From an uncultured Oscillospiraceae bacterium (GTDB lineage: Bacteria; Bacillota; Clostridia; Oscillospirales; Oscillospiraceae), in NCBI GenBank assembly GCA_934590325.1, contig CAKTOW010000002.1:62001-126000 (forward strand): a DNA stretch of 64,000 bases, read 5' to 3'. Each line of letters starts with the position of its first letter. Position 1 is the first letter of the stretch. The notes beneath the pieces are model-generated. The model had not been told where the DNA came from. It made no database searches and worked only from the letters and a program-made list of their open reading frames with translations. The translations under genes were made by a program, and so were the position numbers. Below, in pieces: positions 42,732 to 50,272 of the stretch.

Positions 42732-42767
42732 ACACGCCCCCGGCATGGCCGGGGGCGTGTTAATTTG
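42732..42767 (+). terminator. Intrinsic terminator after leuS
   Basis: A 13-bp stem ACACGCCCCCGGC/GCCGGGGGCGTGT with a three-base loop, then TTAATTT. Confidence 0.85.
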
Positions 42768-42797
42768 GTGTTTTTGCAGTTTTTGTTGAAAAACAAC

Positions 42798-42826
42798 TTG
42801 ACAAGCCACCCATTCCCCGGTATAAT
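42798..42826 (+). promoter_or_regulatory. Consensus sigma-A promoter for rpsU
   Basis: TTGACA (42798-42803) and TATAAT (42821-42826), 17 bases apart: a full consensus match, as expected for a ribosomal protein gene. A 5-bp hairpin GCTCT-TAA-AGAGC (42849-42861) lies in the leader. Confidence 0.92.
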
Positions 42827-42903
42827 ACACCCGTTAGTCATGTAAATGGCTCTTAAAGAGCACCCAGGATCGAGCCGGGTGTATCGGAGGGAGGGAAACA
42901 TAA

Positions 42904-43089
42904 ATGTCCGAAGTCCATGTCAAGGAAGGCGAGTCCCTGGACAGCGCTCTGAAGCGTTTTAAGAGAAGCTGCGCCAAGGCGGGCGTCCTGGCCGAGGTGC
43001 GCCGCAGAGAGTGCTACGAGAGCCCCAGCGTCAAGCGCCGCAAGAAGTCCGAGGCTGCGCGTAAGAACCGCAACAAGCGTTACTATTAA
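42904..43089 (+). CDS. rpsU: 30S ribosomal protein S21
   Basis: A 61-residue basic protein of the small subunit. The start [18 protein letters not shown] and the Arg/Lys-rich helical tail ([16 protein letters not shown]) are diagnostic. A GGAGGGAGG site lies close upstream. It is alone between its own promoter and terminator. Confidence 0.97.
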   Translation: MSEVHVKEGESLDSALKRFKRSCAKAGVLAEVRRRECYESPSVKRRKKSEAARKNRNKRYY

Positions 43090-43096
43090 GTGACAA

Positions 43097-43132
43097 AGAA
43101 GCCTGAGAGTCCGCTCTCAGGCTTCTGTTTTT
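43097..43132. terminator. Intrinsic terminator after rpsU
   Basis: A 13-bp stem AGAAGCCTGAGAG/CTCTCAGGCTTCT around TCCG, followed by G and five T. Also serves the convergent - strand gene whose stop codon abuts it. Confidence 0.93.
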
Positions 43133-43857
43133 CATCGTATCACGTCATGCAGGATGTCCGTACATTCCGGCAGTGTCAGAAGGCTGCGGCGGATGCCCAG
43201 CTGCTCCCCCAGGGCGGCCTTGCGCCGCAGGGTCTCGCCGTCGTCCAGCAGCACGAACCGCGTGCTGCCGCCCCGGCGGTAGGTGAAGTACCGGGCGCCC
43301 AACTCCCCGGAGTAGAACACCTGCCGGCCGCACCGCAGTCGGGCGAGCTGTTCGCCGGTCAGGGGGGTGCCCTCGCCGGTGGGGCAGGGGAGCGGGAAGT
43401 CCATCCGCAGCCGCTGCAGGTCCAGCACGATGCGGTCGGCGCCGAAGGCGCGGCAGCAGTCCCGCAGCCGCCGCTGGATGTCCCCGCCGGACAGCGCCGT
43501 ACACACCAGCACAAGGCCGCCGGGCGCCGTGTGGGCGCAGGTCTCATGTACCCACAGGGATATGCCCGCGCGGTGCAGGGGACGCGCCAGCGCCTCCGTC
43601 AGCGCCGGGGCGGGGAAGGGCACGACGACCGCGCCGTACCGCCGCCGCGTACACTCCTGCAGCACGCCGCGGACGGCGGCATCGCCGCAGGAGCCGTCGC
43701 TCTCCACTACCAGCATGGCGCCGCCGCACAGGGAGGGCGGCATGGGCAGCGCGCACAGCGCGCCGTTCTGTATCCGGTAGGCCGCGTTGGCCACGGGCAC
43801 CCGCGCGGCGCAGGCCGCATCGCGCAGGCCCGGCGCGGCGGCGATCATCCATTGCAC
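43132..43857 (-). CDS. Conserved-looking hypothetical protein, possible barrel fold
   Basis: A 241-residue soluble protein that I do not recognise. It alternates short hydrophobic strands and helices (AMLVVESDG, GAVVVPFPAP, ISLWVHETC, GLVLVCTALS, DRIVLDLQRL), which suggests an alpha/beta barrel. The C-terminal third (RQVFYSGELGARYFTYRRGG onward) looks like an added strand-rich piece. It has several Cys but no clear metal motif. GTG start, with AGGGGGT about nine bases upstream. Divergent from yqeG and convergent with rpsU. Function unknown. Confidence 0.7.
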   Translation of the reverse strand: MQWMIAAAPGLRDAACAARVPVANAAYRIQNGALCALPMPPSLCGGAMLVVESDGSCGDAAVRGVLQECTRRRYGAVVVPFPAPALTEALARPLHRAGISLWVHETCAHTAPGGLVLVCTALSGGDIQRRLRDCCRAFGADRIVLDLQRLRMDFPLPCPTGEGTPLTGEQLARLRCGRQVFYSGELGARYFTYRRGGSTRFVLLDDGETLRRKAALGEQLGIRRSLLTLPECTDILHDVIR

Positions 43858-43869
43858 GACAGCACCCCC

Positions 43870-43898
43870 TTGTCACGCCACCGGTTCGGTGGTACAAT
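43870..43898 (+). promoter_or_regulatory. Sigma-A promoter for yqeG
   Basis: TTGTCA (43870-43875) and TACAAT (43893-43898), spacer 17; it overlaps the ribosome binding site region of the divergent gene. Confidence 0.75.
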
Positions 43899-43934
43899 AC
43901 CTACATCCGATAGTATGAGAGGAGCACCGCGCCT

Positions 43935-44444
43935 ATGCCCGTTTCCATGACGCCCTACCGGGTATTTGACAGCTACCGCAGCATCGACCCGGCCTTTTTC
44001 ACACGGCGCGGCATCAAGCTGCTGCTGTGCGACCTGGACTACACCCTGGCGCCCAAGTACCAGCCCGACCCGGATGAGGAGCTGCGCCGCTGGCTGGCGG
44101 AGGTGCAGGCCGCCGGGGTCACGGTCATGATACTCTCCAACAACCGCAGTCCGGTCCGGGTGGAGCGCTTCTGCCGGGATCTGGGCATCACCTACGAGGG
44201 CCACGCGGGAAAGCCCTCTGCCAAGGGCTTCCGCCGCGCCATGGAGCGCTGCGGCGTCACGCCGCAGGAGACCGCCATGCTGGGCGATAAGCTGCTGACG
44301 GATATGCTGGGCGCCCACAACGCCGGGGTGCTGCCGGTGATGGTGGAGCCCCTGGGCGGGCCGAGAGGCGCGTGGAACCATGTGCTGCACGCCCTGCAGG
44401 CGCCATGGAAGGCGGCCAGCCGTAAAAAACACCGGGAACGGTAA
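43935..44444 (+). CDS. yqeG: YqeG family HAD phosphatase
   Basis: A 169-residue haloacid dehalogenase-type phosphatase of subfamily IIIA. The nucleophile motif is CDLDYTLAP, with Asp33 and Asp35; ILSNNR is motif II with the usual Ser, Lys of HAGKPSAKGF is motif III, and MLGDKLLTDMLGA supplies the metal-binding acids. Related to phosphatidylglycerophosphatase, but the substrate in bacteria is not settled. Confidence 0.92.
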   Translation: MPVSMTPYRVFDSYRSIDPAFFTRRGIKLLLCDLDYTLAPKYQPDPDEELRRWLAEVQAAGVTVMILSNNRSPVRVERFCRDLGITYEGHAGKPSAKGFRRAMERCGVTPQETAMLGDKLLTDMLGAHNAGVLPVMVEPLGGPRGAWNHVLHALQAPWKAASRKKHRER

Positions 44445-44463
44445 CTTTTTTCCACGGAAACCC

Positions 44464-44492
44464 TTGCCAAACGGCACGTTATCATGTAGAAT
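44464..44492 (+). promoter_or_regulatory. Sigma-A promoter for efp
   Basis: TTGCCA (44464-44469) and TAGAAT (44487-44492), spacer 17; leader of about 75 bases. Confidence 0.7.
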
Positions 44493-44574
44493 ATATAAGG
44501 CTGATTTTCGGCTGGTATAATTTATTCAGAGGGAATGGAGATATTCCCTCATACACAATGGGAGGAATATCAAT

Positions 44575-45141
44575 ATGGCAACAATTACCGCCGGTGATTT
44601 CAGAAACGGCAAGACCTTCGAGATGGACGGCAAGGTCATGCAGGTCGTGGAGTTCCAGCACGTCAAGCCCGGCAAGGGCGCGGCCTTCGTCCGCACCAAG
44701 ATGCGCAACGTGGTGACCGGCGCTGTGACCGAAACGTCCTTCAACCCCACCGCCAAGTTCGAGGAAGCCTTCGTGGATCGCCGCGACATGGCCTACAGCT
44801 ACAACGACGGCGACCTGTACTACTTCATGGACCAGGAGACCTTCGACATGGTGCCCCTGAACAAGGAGCTGCTGGGCGACGCTTTCCGCTTCGTCACTGA
44901 GAACACCGTCTGCAAGGTGCTGAGCTATAAGGGCAGCGTCTTCGGCCTGGAGTGCCCCAACTTCATGGAGCTGGAGGTCACCGAGACCGAGCCCGGCCTG
45001 GCCGGCAACACCGCCACCAACACCCTGAAGCCCGCCACCGTGGAGACCGGTGCCGAGGTCAAGGTGCCCCTGTTCATCAATATCGGCGACAAGATCGTCA
45101 TCGACACCCGTACCGGCGAGTATCTGAGCCGCGCCAAGTAA
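44575..45141 (+). CDS. efp: Elongation factor P
   Basis: Relieves ribosome stalling at proline runs. The 188-residue length is typical, with three beta-barrel domains. The tip loop KPGKGAAF has Lys34, the position that is modified in other bacteria. The C-terminal [16 protein letters not shown] is the standard ending. GGGAGG lies upstream of the ATG. Followed by a CD1247-like gene, a common pair in this family. Confidence 0.97.
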   Translation: MATITAGDFRNGKTFEMDGKVMQVVEFQHVKPGKGAAFVRTKMRNVVTGAVTETSFNPTAKFEEAFVDRRDMAYSYNDGDLYYFMDQETFDMVPLNKELLGDAFRFVTENTVCKVLSYKGSVFGLECPNFMELEVTETEPGLAGNTATNTLKPATVETGAEVKVPLFINIGDKIVIDTRTGEYLSRAK

Positions 45142-45181
45142 AGACAGGACTATAAACCCACCGTACAGAAAGGAGCCAAAC

Positions 45182-45601
45182 ATGGAGATCTCTGAAAAGG
45201 TAGCGTATCTGAAGGGCCTGGCCGAGGGCCTGAACCTGGACACCGACAGCAAGGAGGGCAAGCTGATCGCCGCCATCATCGACGTGCTGGATGACATGGC
45301 CGAGAAGTTCGCCGAGATCGACGACGAGCTGTGCGACGTGGAGGACGGTCTGGATGCCGTCAGCGACGACCTCAGCGATGTGGAGGAGACCCTGTACTTC
45401 GCCCTGGACGACGATGAGGACGAGGACGACGAGGATGACGACGAGCTGTTCGTCACCACCTGCCCCGAGTGCGAGGAGGAAGTGGTGTTCGACGAGACCG
45501 TTCTGGAGGACGGCGAGGTCGTCTGCCCCAACTGCGGCGCCAAGCTGGAGTTTGACCTCAGCGATTTGGCCGCCGACGAGGACGACGAGGACGAGGAGTA
45601 A
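45182..45601 (+). CDS. CD1247 N-terminal domain protein with zinc ribbon
   Basis: A 139-residue very acidic protein. The first 70 residues are a helical hairpin (VAYLKGLAEGLNLD, then DVLDDMAEKFAEIDDEL) as in the CD1247 N-terminal domain. A run of Asp/Glu (about 76-88) leads to a zinc ribbon with Cys94, Cys97, Cys115 and Cys118, and the tail is again acidic. It probably binds a partner rather than nucleic acid, given its charge. AAGGAG precedes the ATG. Function unknown. Confidence 0.85.
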   Translation: MEISEKVAYLKGLAEGLNLDTDSKEGKLIAAIIDVLDDMAEKFAEIDDELCDVEDGLDAVSDDLSDVEETLYFALDDDEDEDDEDDDELFVTTCPECEEEVVFDETVLEDGEVVCPNCGAKLEFDLSDLAADEDDEDEE

Positions 45602-45634
45602 TTCTTCACTCTGTCAGCGGAATATGTGATAACG

Positions 45635-45665
45635 ATACCCCCAGATGCGGTGCATTTGGGGGTAT
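45635..45665 (+). terminator. Hairpin after the CD1247-like gene
   Basis: ATACCCCCA and TGGGGGTAT close a stem with an inner TGC/GCA pair; the T run is poor. Likely the end of the efp operon. Confidence 0.65.
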
Positions 45666-45682
45666 TGCTATGCCGCGGCACC

Positions 45683-45711
45683 TTGACAACGGCGTGTGGA
45701 GCCACTACAAT
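45683..45711 (+). promoter_or_regulatory. Sigma-A promoter of the gutted P-type ATPase gene
   Basis: TTGACA (45683-45688) and TACAAT (45706-45711), spacer 17. A strong site that survives although the gene behind it is broken. Confidence 0.8.
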
Positions 45712-45714
45712 GGA

Positions 45715-45730
45715 AGATAGTTAATTATCT
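45715..45730. promoter_or_regulatory. Dyad at the +1 region, possible operator
   Basis: AGATA (45715-45719) and TATCT (45726-45730) are inverted around six bases, across the expected start near 45718. A metal-sensing repressor is conceivable given the relic gene, but no known operator was recognised. Confidence 0.3.
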
Positions 45731-45755
45731 CTAACCACGAAAGCGAGGGGAGCGT

Positions 45756-45960
45756 ATGAAGGACAGTGAGCTGCGGCTTGACCAATGTGGTGATGATGAC
45801 CGGAGACAACCGCCGCACCGCCGAGTCCGTGGCCGCCCAGGTGGGCGTGGCCGGTGTGCTGCCGCCCACCACCTCGGCGCTGCTGCACAATGCGTCCACG
45901 CTGGGCATCAGCCTGAAGAGCATGACCGACCTGCTGCCCGACGAGGATAAAAAGAGCTGA
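45756..45960 (+). pseudogene. Remnant of a heavy-metal P-type ATPase
   Basis: Three short pieces of a P1B-type ATPase are joined. The ATG at 45756 behind GAGGGGAG opens with MKDSELR. One base out of frame, TNVVMMTGDNRRTAESVAA follows, the hinge motif of the P domain. That runs in frame straight into LPPTTSALLHNASTL and GISLKSMTDLLP, the extreme C-terminus of such pumps. The catalytic DKTGT, the membrane helices and the metal-binding domain are gone, so about 90% of a roughly 700-residue pump is missing. The promoter and terminator remain. Two internal deletions and a frameshift explain it. Confidence 0.8.
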
Positions 45961-45977
45961 CCCCGCGCATACATACG

Positions 45978-46012
45978 AAAAAAAGCACCGGACGTACGTC
46001 CGGTGCTTTTTC
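45978..46012. terminator. Bidirectional terminator
   Basis: AAAAAGCACCGGAC, loop GTAC, GTCCGGTGCTTTTT: a 14-bp perfect stem with A and T runs. Serves the relic (+) and ilvE (-). Confidence 0.93.
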
Positions 46013-46018
46013 TGTCTG

Positions 46019-47080
46019 TCAGACCCGGCAGGTCCAGCCGAAGGGATCGGGTCTCGTACCCCACTGGATGCCGGTCAGCTCGTCGTACAGCTTCTGAGAC
46101 AGAGCGCCGATCTGGCCGCCGTTGACCTCATAGCGCACATCGTCCCAGCCCAGCGCGCCGATGGGGGAGATGACGGCGGCGGTGCCGATGCACCAGGCCT
46201 CCTCCAGCGCGCCGGTGCGTGCGGCCTCAAACAGCTCGTCCACGCTCAGCAGACGCTCCTCCACCGGCATACCCCAGCTCTTGAGAAGCTCGATGGCGGA
46301 CTTGCGGGTGACGCCGCGGAGGATGGAGCCGGTCAGAGCGGGGGTGACGACGGTGCCGTTGATCTTGAACATGACGTTCATGCCGCCGCCCTCCTCCACA
46401 TACTTGCGCTCCACGCCGTCCAGCCACAGCACCTGGGAATAGCCCTTGGCCTCGGCCCGCTCACCGGCACGGTTGGCCGCGCCGTAGTTGCCGCCGCACT
46501 TGGCCTCGCCGGTGCCGCCGCGGACGGCACGGACGTCCTCGGTCTCCACCATGATGGGCACAGGCTTCAATCCATCGGAAAAGTAGCTGCCGGAGGGAGA
46601 GAGAATGATGACGAAGGACGCCTCGTGGACGCCGTGCAGCGCCAGCGTGGGGTCAGTGGAGTACAGGAAGGGACGGATATACAGACTGGTGCCGGGATCG
46701 GAGGGCACCCAGCTCTGGTCCACGCGAACCACCTCCTTGATGGCCTGCAGGGCGTCGTCGGGGTCCACCTGGGGCAGGCCCAGACGCTCACAGGAGCGGT
46801 TCAGCCGGGCGATATTCTCCCAGGGACGGAACAGCTGCACCTGGCCGTCAGGACGGCGGTAGGCCTTCAGACCCTCGAACACCTCGGTGCCGTAGTGCAG
46901 GACGCTGGCGGCGGGGTCAAGGGAGATGGGGCCGTAGGGCACGATGCGGGCGTCGTGCCAGCCGTCCTTCTCCGTGTAGTCCATGACGAACATGTGGTCG
47001 GTGAATACCGAACCGAAGCCCAGCTGGTCGGAGGGGGGCAGGGTGCCGGGGTGTGTGGTCTTGGTAACAGTGATCTGCAT
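46019..47080 (-). CDS. ilvE: Branched-chain amino acid aminotransferase
   Basis: PLP-dependent fold-IV transaminase that interconverts Leu, Ile and Val with their 2-oxo acids. 353 residues. LHYGTEVFEGLKAYR (61-75) is the family start of the substrate site, EAKCGGNYGAA holds the PLP Lys194, and GSILRGVTRKSAIELL (about 269-284) binds phosphate. The ATG at 47080 follows AAGGAGG; upstream extension is not needed. It is the last gene of a - strand operon behind an L-2-hydroxyacid dehydrogenase (23-base gap) and a lactate permease, which suggests catabolic use of branched-chain amino acids. Confidence 0.95.
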   Translation of the reverse strand: MQITVTKTTHPGTLPPSDQLGFGSVFTDHMFVMDYTEKDGWHDARIVPYGPISLDPAASVLHYGTEVFEGLKAYRRPDGQVQLFRPWENIARLNRSCERLGLPQVDPDDALQAIKEVVRVDQSWVPSDPGTSLYIRPFLYSTDPTLALHGVHEASFVIILSPSGSYFSDGLKPVPIMVETEDVRAVRGGTGEAKCGGNYGAANRAGERAEAKGYSQVLWLDGVERKYVEEGGGMNVMFKINGTVVTPALTGSILRGVTRKSAIELLKSWGMPVEERLLSVDELFEAARTGALEEAWCIGTAAVISPIGALGWDDVRYEVNGGQIGALSQKLYDELTGIQWGTRPDPFGWTCRV

Positions 47081-47103
47081 GATATGTTCCTCCTTGCTAT
47101 GAT

Positions 47104-48054
47104 TCAGATCTCTTTCAGGTGTTCCATGTTGTGGCGGATGCCCTCGCAGCACTGGTGGAAGGTGGCCTTTTCCTCAGGGGTCAGGGGCAGCTCCACCACT
47201 TCCTCCACGCCCTTTGCGCCGATGACGCAGGGCACGCCGGCGAACAGGCCGCTCTCGCCGTATTCGCCGCACAGCTCTATGCTGGCGGGCATGATGGCCT
47301 TCTCGTCGTGCAGCACGATGTGGGCCATGCGGGCGGCGGTGGTGGCGATGCCGTACTCCGTGCAGTACTTGCCGGAGAAGGTGACCCAGCCGCCGCCGAT
47401 GGACTCCTTCTGCAGGGCCTCACGGTCGAAGCGGAAGCGCTCGTCGGTCTCCGCCCACTTGTCCAGGGGCATGCCCTTGAAGCTGACGCAGGACCAGGGG
47501 GCGAACTGCTGATTGCCGTGCTCGCCCAGCATATAGCAGGTGATGGACTTGTGGTCGATGCCCGTCTGGCGCGCCAGGGCGCTCAGCAGGCGGGAGGTGT
47601 CCAGCCCCGTGCCGGTGCCGAACACGCGGCCCTTGGGCAGACCCAGCCCCAGTGCCAGCTCGCGGGTGACGATGTCGCAGGGGTTGGTGATGTTGATGAG
47701 CACCCCGTCAAAGCCGCTGGCCTTTACCTTCTCCGCGTAGCCGCGGACGGCGGGGATGGTGTAGTCCATCTCGGTCACCCGGTCGTGGGTGCCCCGCAGC
47801 AGCTCGATCTTGCCCACGCTGTTGACGATGACATCGCACTCACCCAGGTCGGCGAAGTCACCGGCCCGCACGGTGACGCGGTGGGGCAGATACGCCGCCG
47901 CGTCCCGCAGGTCCTGTACCTCGCTGGCCAGCTTCTGCTGGTTCTGATCCACCAGCACCAGCTCGTCGGCGATGCCCTGCACCGCCAGGGCGTAGGCCAC
48001 ATGCGCGCCCACGTGACCCAGTCCGATCACACCCAGTACACGTTTCTTTGTCAT
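47104..48054 (-). CDS. L-2-hydroxyacid dehydrogenase, L-2-hydroxyisocaproate/L-lactate type
   Basis: A 316-residue NAD-dependent member of the LDH/MDH superfamily. The Rossmann motif is GLGHVG (11-16). Catalytic residues are present: Asp152 and Arg155 in LDTSRL, His179 in GEHG and Arg92 in the mobile loop. The sequence GEHGNQQFAPWS and the loop GKIELLRGTHDR are closer, by recall, to L-2-hydroxyisocaproate dehydrogenase of lactobacilli (GEHGNSQFVAWS, GNIKLQQ) than to LDH, whose loop has GARQQEGESR. Its place between ilvE and lctP fits reduction of branched-chain 2-oxo acids. Lactate remains possible. Confidence 0.82.
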   Translation of the reverse strand: MTKKRVLGVIGLGHVGAHVAYALAVQGIADELVLVDQNQQKLASEVQDLRDAAAYLPHRVTVRAGDFADLGECDVIVNSVGKIELLRGTHDRVTEMDYTIPAVRGYAEKVKASGFDGVLINITNPCDIVTRELALGLGLPKGRVFGTGTGLDTSRLLSALARQTGIDHKSITCYMLGEHGNQQFAPWSCVSFKGMPLDKWAETDERFRFDREALQKESIGGGWVTFSGKYCTEYGIATTAARMAHIVLHDEKAIMPASIELCGEYGESGLFAGVPCVIGAKGVEEVVELPLTPEEKATFHQCCEGIRHNMEHLKEI

Positions 48055-48085
48055 AGCAAAACACTCCTTTGCGGTAGTTTATATG

Positions 48086-49624
48086 TTACATTCCGAAGTT
48101 GGGGAACAGCACACAGGTATACAGCATGGTCAGCACCATGTAGATCACCAGGATGACGGCGAAGGCGGGCAGCGTCCGCTTCATGACCTGGTTCTCGTTG
48201 CCGATCTGATCCACCGTGGCGCAGGCGGCCACTGTGTTGTTGGGGCAGATCAGGTTGCCCAGGGAGGCACCGGCGTTCTGCCCGGCGAACACGGTGATGG
48301 GGTTCATGCCCAGCGCACCGGCCGCCTGGATGTGCATGTCGGCGAACATGATGTTGGAGCCCAGACCCGTGCCGGTGATGAAGGAGCCGCTGGCGCCGAT
48401 GAGTACCGCCGCGGCGGGATAGAACCGCCCCACCACAGCCGCGATGTCGGAGGCCAACAGGTTCATCATGCCGGTGGAGGAGGACTGCATGATGTAGGAT
48501 ACCACCAGCAGGCTGCCCATAGTCACCAGCACCGGAAGCACGTGGCCCACGGTCTTGCTGCAGATTTGTCCGTACTGCTTCAGGCCGGTCCTGAGGGTCA
48601 TGGCGCCCAGGAAGCCGCAGATGAGGATGACCACGTCCACCCACACGATGTAGCCGAAGGTGCACATGACGGCGAAGCCATTCTCTACCAATGCGGGGAA
48701 GCCGTAGCGCACGGCGGGCAGCAGCACCAGCATGTAGATGTAGGGGGACATGGCGCGGAACGCGCCGTACTTCTTATCCTGACGGGTGAAGTGATACCGG
48801 TATTCCTCCGGTGTTTTGACGCCCACCAGCTTCACGTAGGCCACGCTGAGGAGGATGGAGAGAAGGCCGGTGCCCATGGAGGTGACCTCCGCACCCACGA
48901 AGTTGGACAGCACGAACATCACCGCGCCGGTGGACACTCCGGCAAAGCAGAGGTAGGGGACAATGCCCTTGAAGCCCTTGCGGCCGAAGGTCATGGCCAC
49001 CATGATGAAGGGAATGACCAGCACGCCGAACATGTGGATGCGGCCCACCATGGCGGAGTTCAGCGCCACAGTGCTCAGTCCCGCGTCAGTAAGGGCCGCG
49101 CCGCCGTTGATGGTGGTCAGGCCCGCGCCGCCCCAGGAGCAGGGCGTGGCGTCGCCCAGCAGTGCCAGGGCGATAGAGGTCACCGGGTCGAAGCCCAGTG
49201 CCACCAGGAACGGCGCCGCGATGGCGGCGGGGGAGCCCGCGCCGGCCGCGCCCTCCAGGAAGATGGGCAGCATCATGCCGATGATGACCACCTGCACACG
49301 GCGGTCGTCGCTGATGCGGGCGATGGTGCCCTTGACCTCGTCAATGGCGCCGGTGTCCCGCAGGAGGTTCAGTATCACGAAGGCGCCGAACACCATCAGC
49401 ACGATCTTCAGACCCTCCTTGATGCCCTTCCACAGCAGGGCGTCGTACACGGCCACGTTCTCCTTGAAGGTGGCGCCGGTGACGTTGAAATAGGTAAATG
49501 CCAGCACCAGCGTCCAGACCAGTGCCACAGGCGCCACGCGCTTGGCGGACTGGTGGAAGCCCAGTATGCCGACCAGCACAACGATGATAGGGCTGAGTGC
49601 CATCACAAAATTTAAGAATCCCAT
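48086..49624 (-). CDS. lctP: L-lactate permease family transporter
   Basis: A 512-residue membrane protein with about 13 hydrophobic segments, of the LctP family of lactate/glycolate:proton symporters. Recognisable parts are AFVILNLLRDTGAID, PIFLEGAAGAGSPAAI near 115-130 and NIMFADMHIQAAG with GQNAGASLGN toward the end. The ATG at 49624 gives MGFLNFVMALSP directly before the first helix. No good ribosome binding site or promoter is visible upstream; a GTG at 49675 is an alternative start. First gene of the lctP-dehydrogenase-ilvE operon. Confidence 0.92.
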   Translation of the reverse strand: MGFLNFVMALSPIIVVLVGILGFHQSAKRVAPVALVWTLVLAFTYFNVTGATFKENVAVYDALLWKGIKEGLKIVLMVFGAFVILNLLRDTGAIDEVKGTIARISDDRRVQVVIIGMMLPIFLEGAAGAGSPAAIAAPFLVALGFDPVTSIALALLGDATPCSWGGAGLTTINGGAALTDAGLSTVALNSAMVGRIHMFGVLVIPFIMVAMTFGRKGFKGIVPYLCFAGVSTGAVMFVLSNFVGAEVTSMGTGLLSILLSVAYVKLVGVKTPEEYRYHFTRQDKKYGAFRAMSPYIYMLVLLPAVRYGFPALVENGFAVMCTFGYIVWVDVVILICGFLGAMTLRTGLKQYGQICSKTVGHVLPVLVTMGSLLVVSYIMQSSSTGMMNLLASDIAAVVGRFYPAAAVLIGASGSFITGTGLGSNIMFADMHIQAAGALGMNPITVFAGQNAGASLGNLICPNNTVAACATVDQIGNENQVMKRTLPAFAVILVIYMVLTMLYTCVLFPNFGM

Positions 49625-49717
49625 TGCTATTTTCTCGCTTTCTGTTCCGTTTGGGTGTAGGGGGGTGGATGACACCGTTCCTGTGCTGGCCAGGCGAAGC
49701 AGGAGGGTGCGTCTATG

Positions 49718-49749
49718 AAAAAGAGGCCCCGCCGGATCGGCGGAGCCTC
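49718..49749 (-). terminator. Intrinsic terminator of the small membrane protein gene
   Basis: Read on the - strand: GAGGCTCCGCC and GGCGGGGCCTC (one wobble) around GATCC, then five T. Positioned between the small gene and lctP. Confidence 0.85.
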
Positions 49750-49765
49750 GTGTCGCAGTCTTTCG

Positions 49766-49975
49766 TCAGGCTTGCGCGGCAAGCCGGCGGAGAGGGGAGC
49801 GATGCACCGTCATCCGGTCGCTGGCAAACGCCAGCAGAATAATAATGGACGCCAGCAGCAGGCCGGCGTCCAGTACCAGAATAATGGAGTTCATCGCAGC
49901 GCAGGAGGAAGCGGCGCAGGTGTCCTGCGCGTAAGCGGCGGTATTCATGTACACAGAGGTCATCATGTTCTGCAT
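49766..49975 (-). CDS. Small single-helix membrane protein, unknown
   Basis: A 69-residue protein. The N-terminal 28 residues are polar with two Cys (20, 25), a membrane helix spans about 29-52 (NSIILVLDAGLLLASIII), and the tail is basic (HRSPLRRLAAQA). The gene stands alone with a good - strand promoter and its own terminator, which supports it being real. GGAAGGGA lies about 12 bases before the ATG. No family was recognised. Confidence 0.65.
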   Translation of the reverse strand: MQNMMTSVYMNTAAYAQDTCAASSCAAMNSIILVLDAGLLLASIIILLAFASDRMTVHRSPLRRLAAQA

Positions 49976-50008
49976 AGCCGTCACAGCTCCCTTCCAAGTG
50001 TTGAACGG

Positions 50009-50037
50009 AGCATAGCACAAAAATTTTTCCAATGCAA
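50009..50037 (-). promoter_or_regulatory. Promoter of the 69-residue membrane protein
   Basis: On the - strand, TTGCAT (50032-50037) and TATGCT (50009-50014), spacer 17. Confidence 0.65.
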
Positions 50038-50175
50038 GAGGAAAATTTATCATACACCGCAAAATCGGCCATACGCACAGAATATTTACAGGCCTGTTGC
50101 CGGTTCTTTTGGCATAATGGAGAAAAATTTCCAGTTCCATCCAGACCGGTTTCCACCTGCTGCCCGCGGCAGCCG

Positions 50176-50205
50176 TTGCCTTTTCCGGGGCAGCTGTGGT
50201 ATAAT
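50176..50205 (+). promoter_or_regulatory. Promoter of the orphan ABC ATPase
   Basis: TTGCCT (50176-50181) and TATAAT (50200-50205), spacer 18; start near 50212. The stretch 50040-50175 between the two divergent promoters holds nothing I can support. Confidence 0.65.
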
Positions 50206-50272
50206 GCACCTGTCGGGCGTGCCCGTTGCGGCGGGCAGGCGCACCGATAAACAGAAGAAACGAGGCCATCCC

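Noticed and set aside
42827-42882. ACACCCG...CGGGTGT long-range stem in the rpsU leader
   Set aside because: The left arm lies between the -10 box and the predicted start, so it is mostly not transcribed and cannot fold in the RNA.
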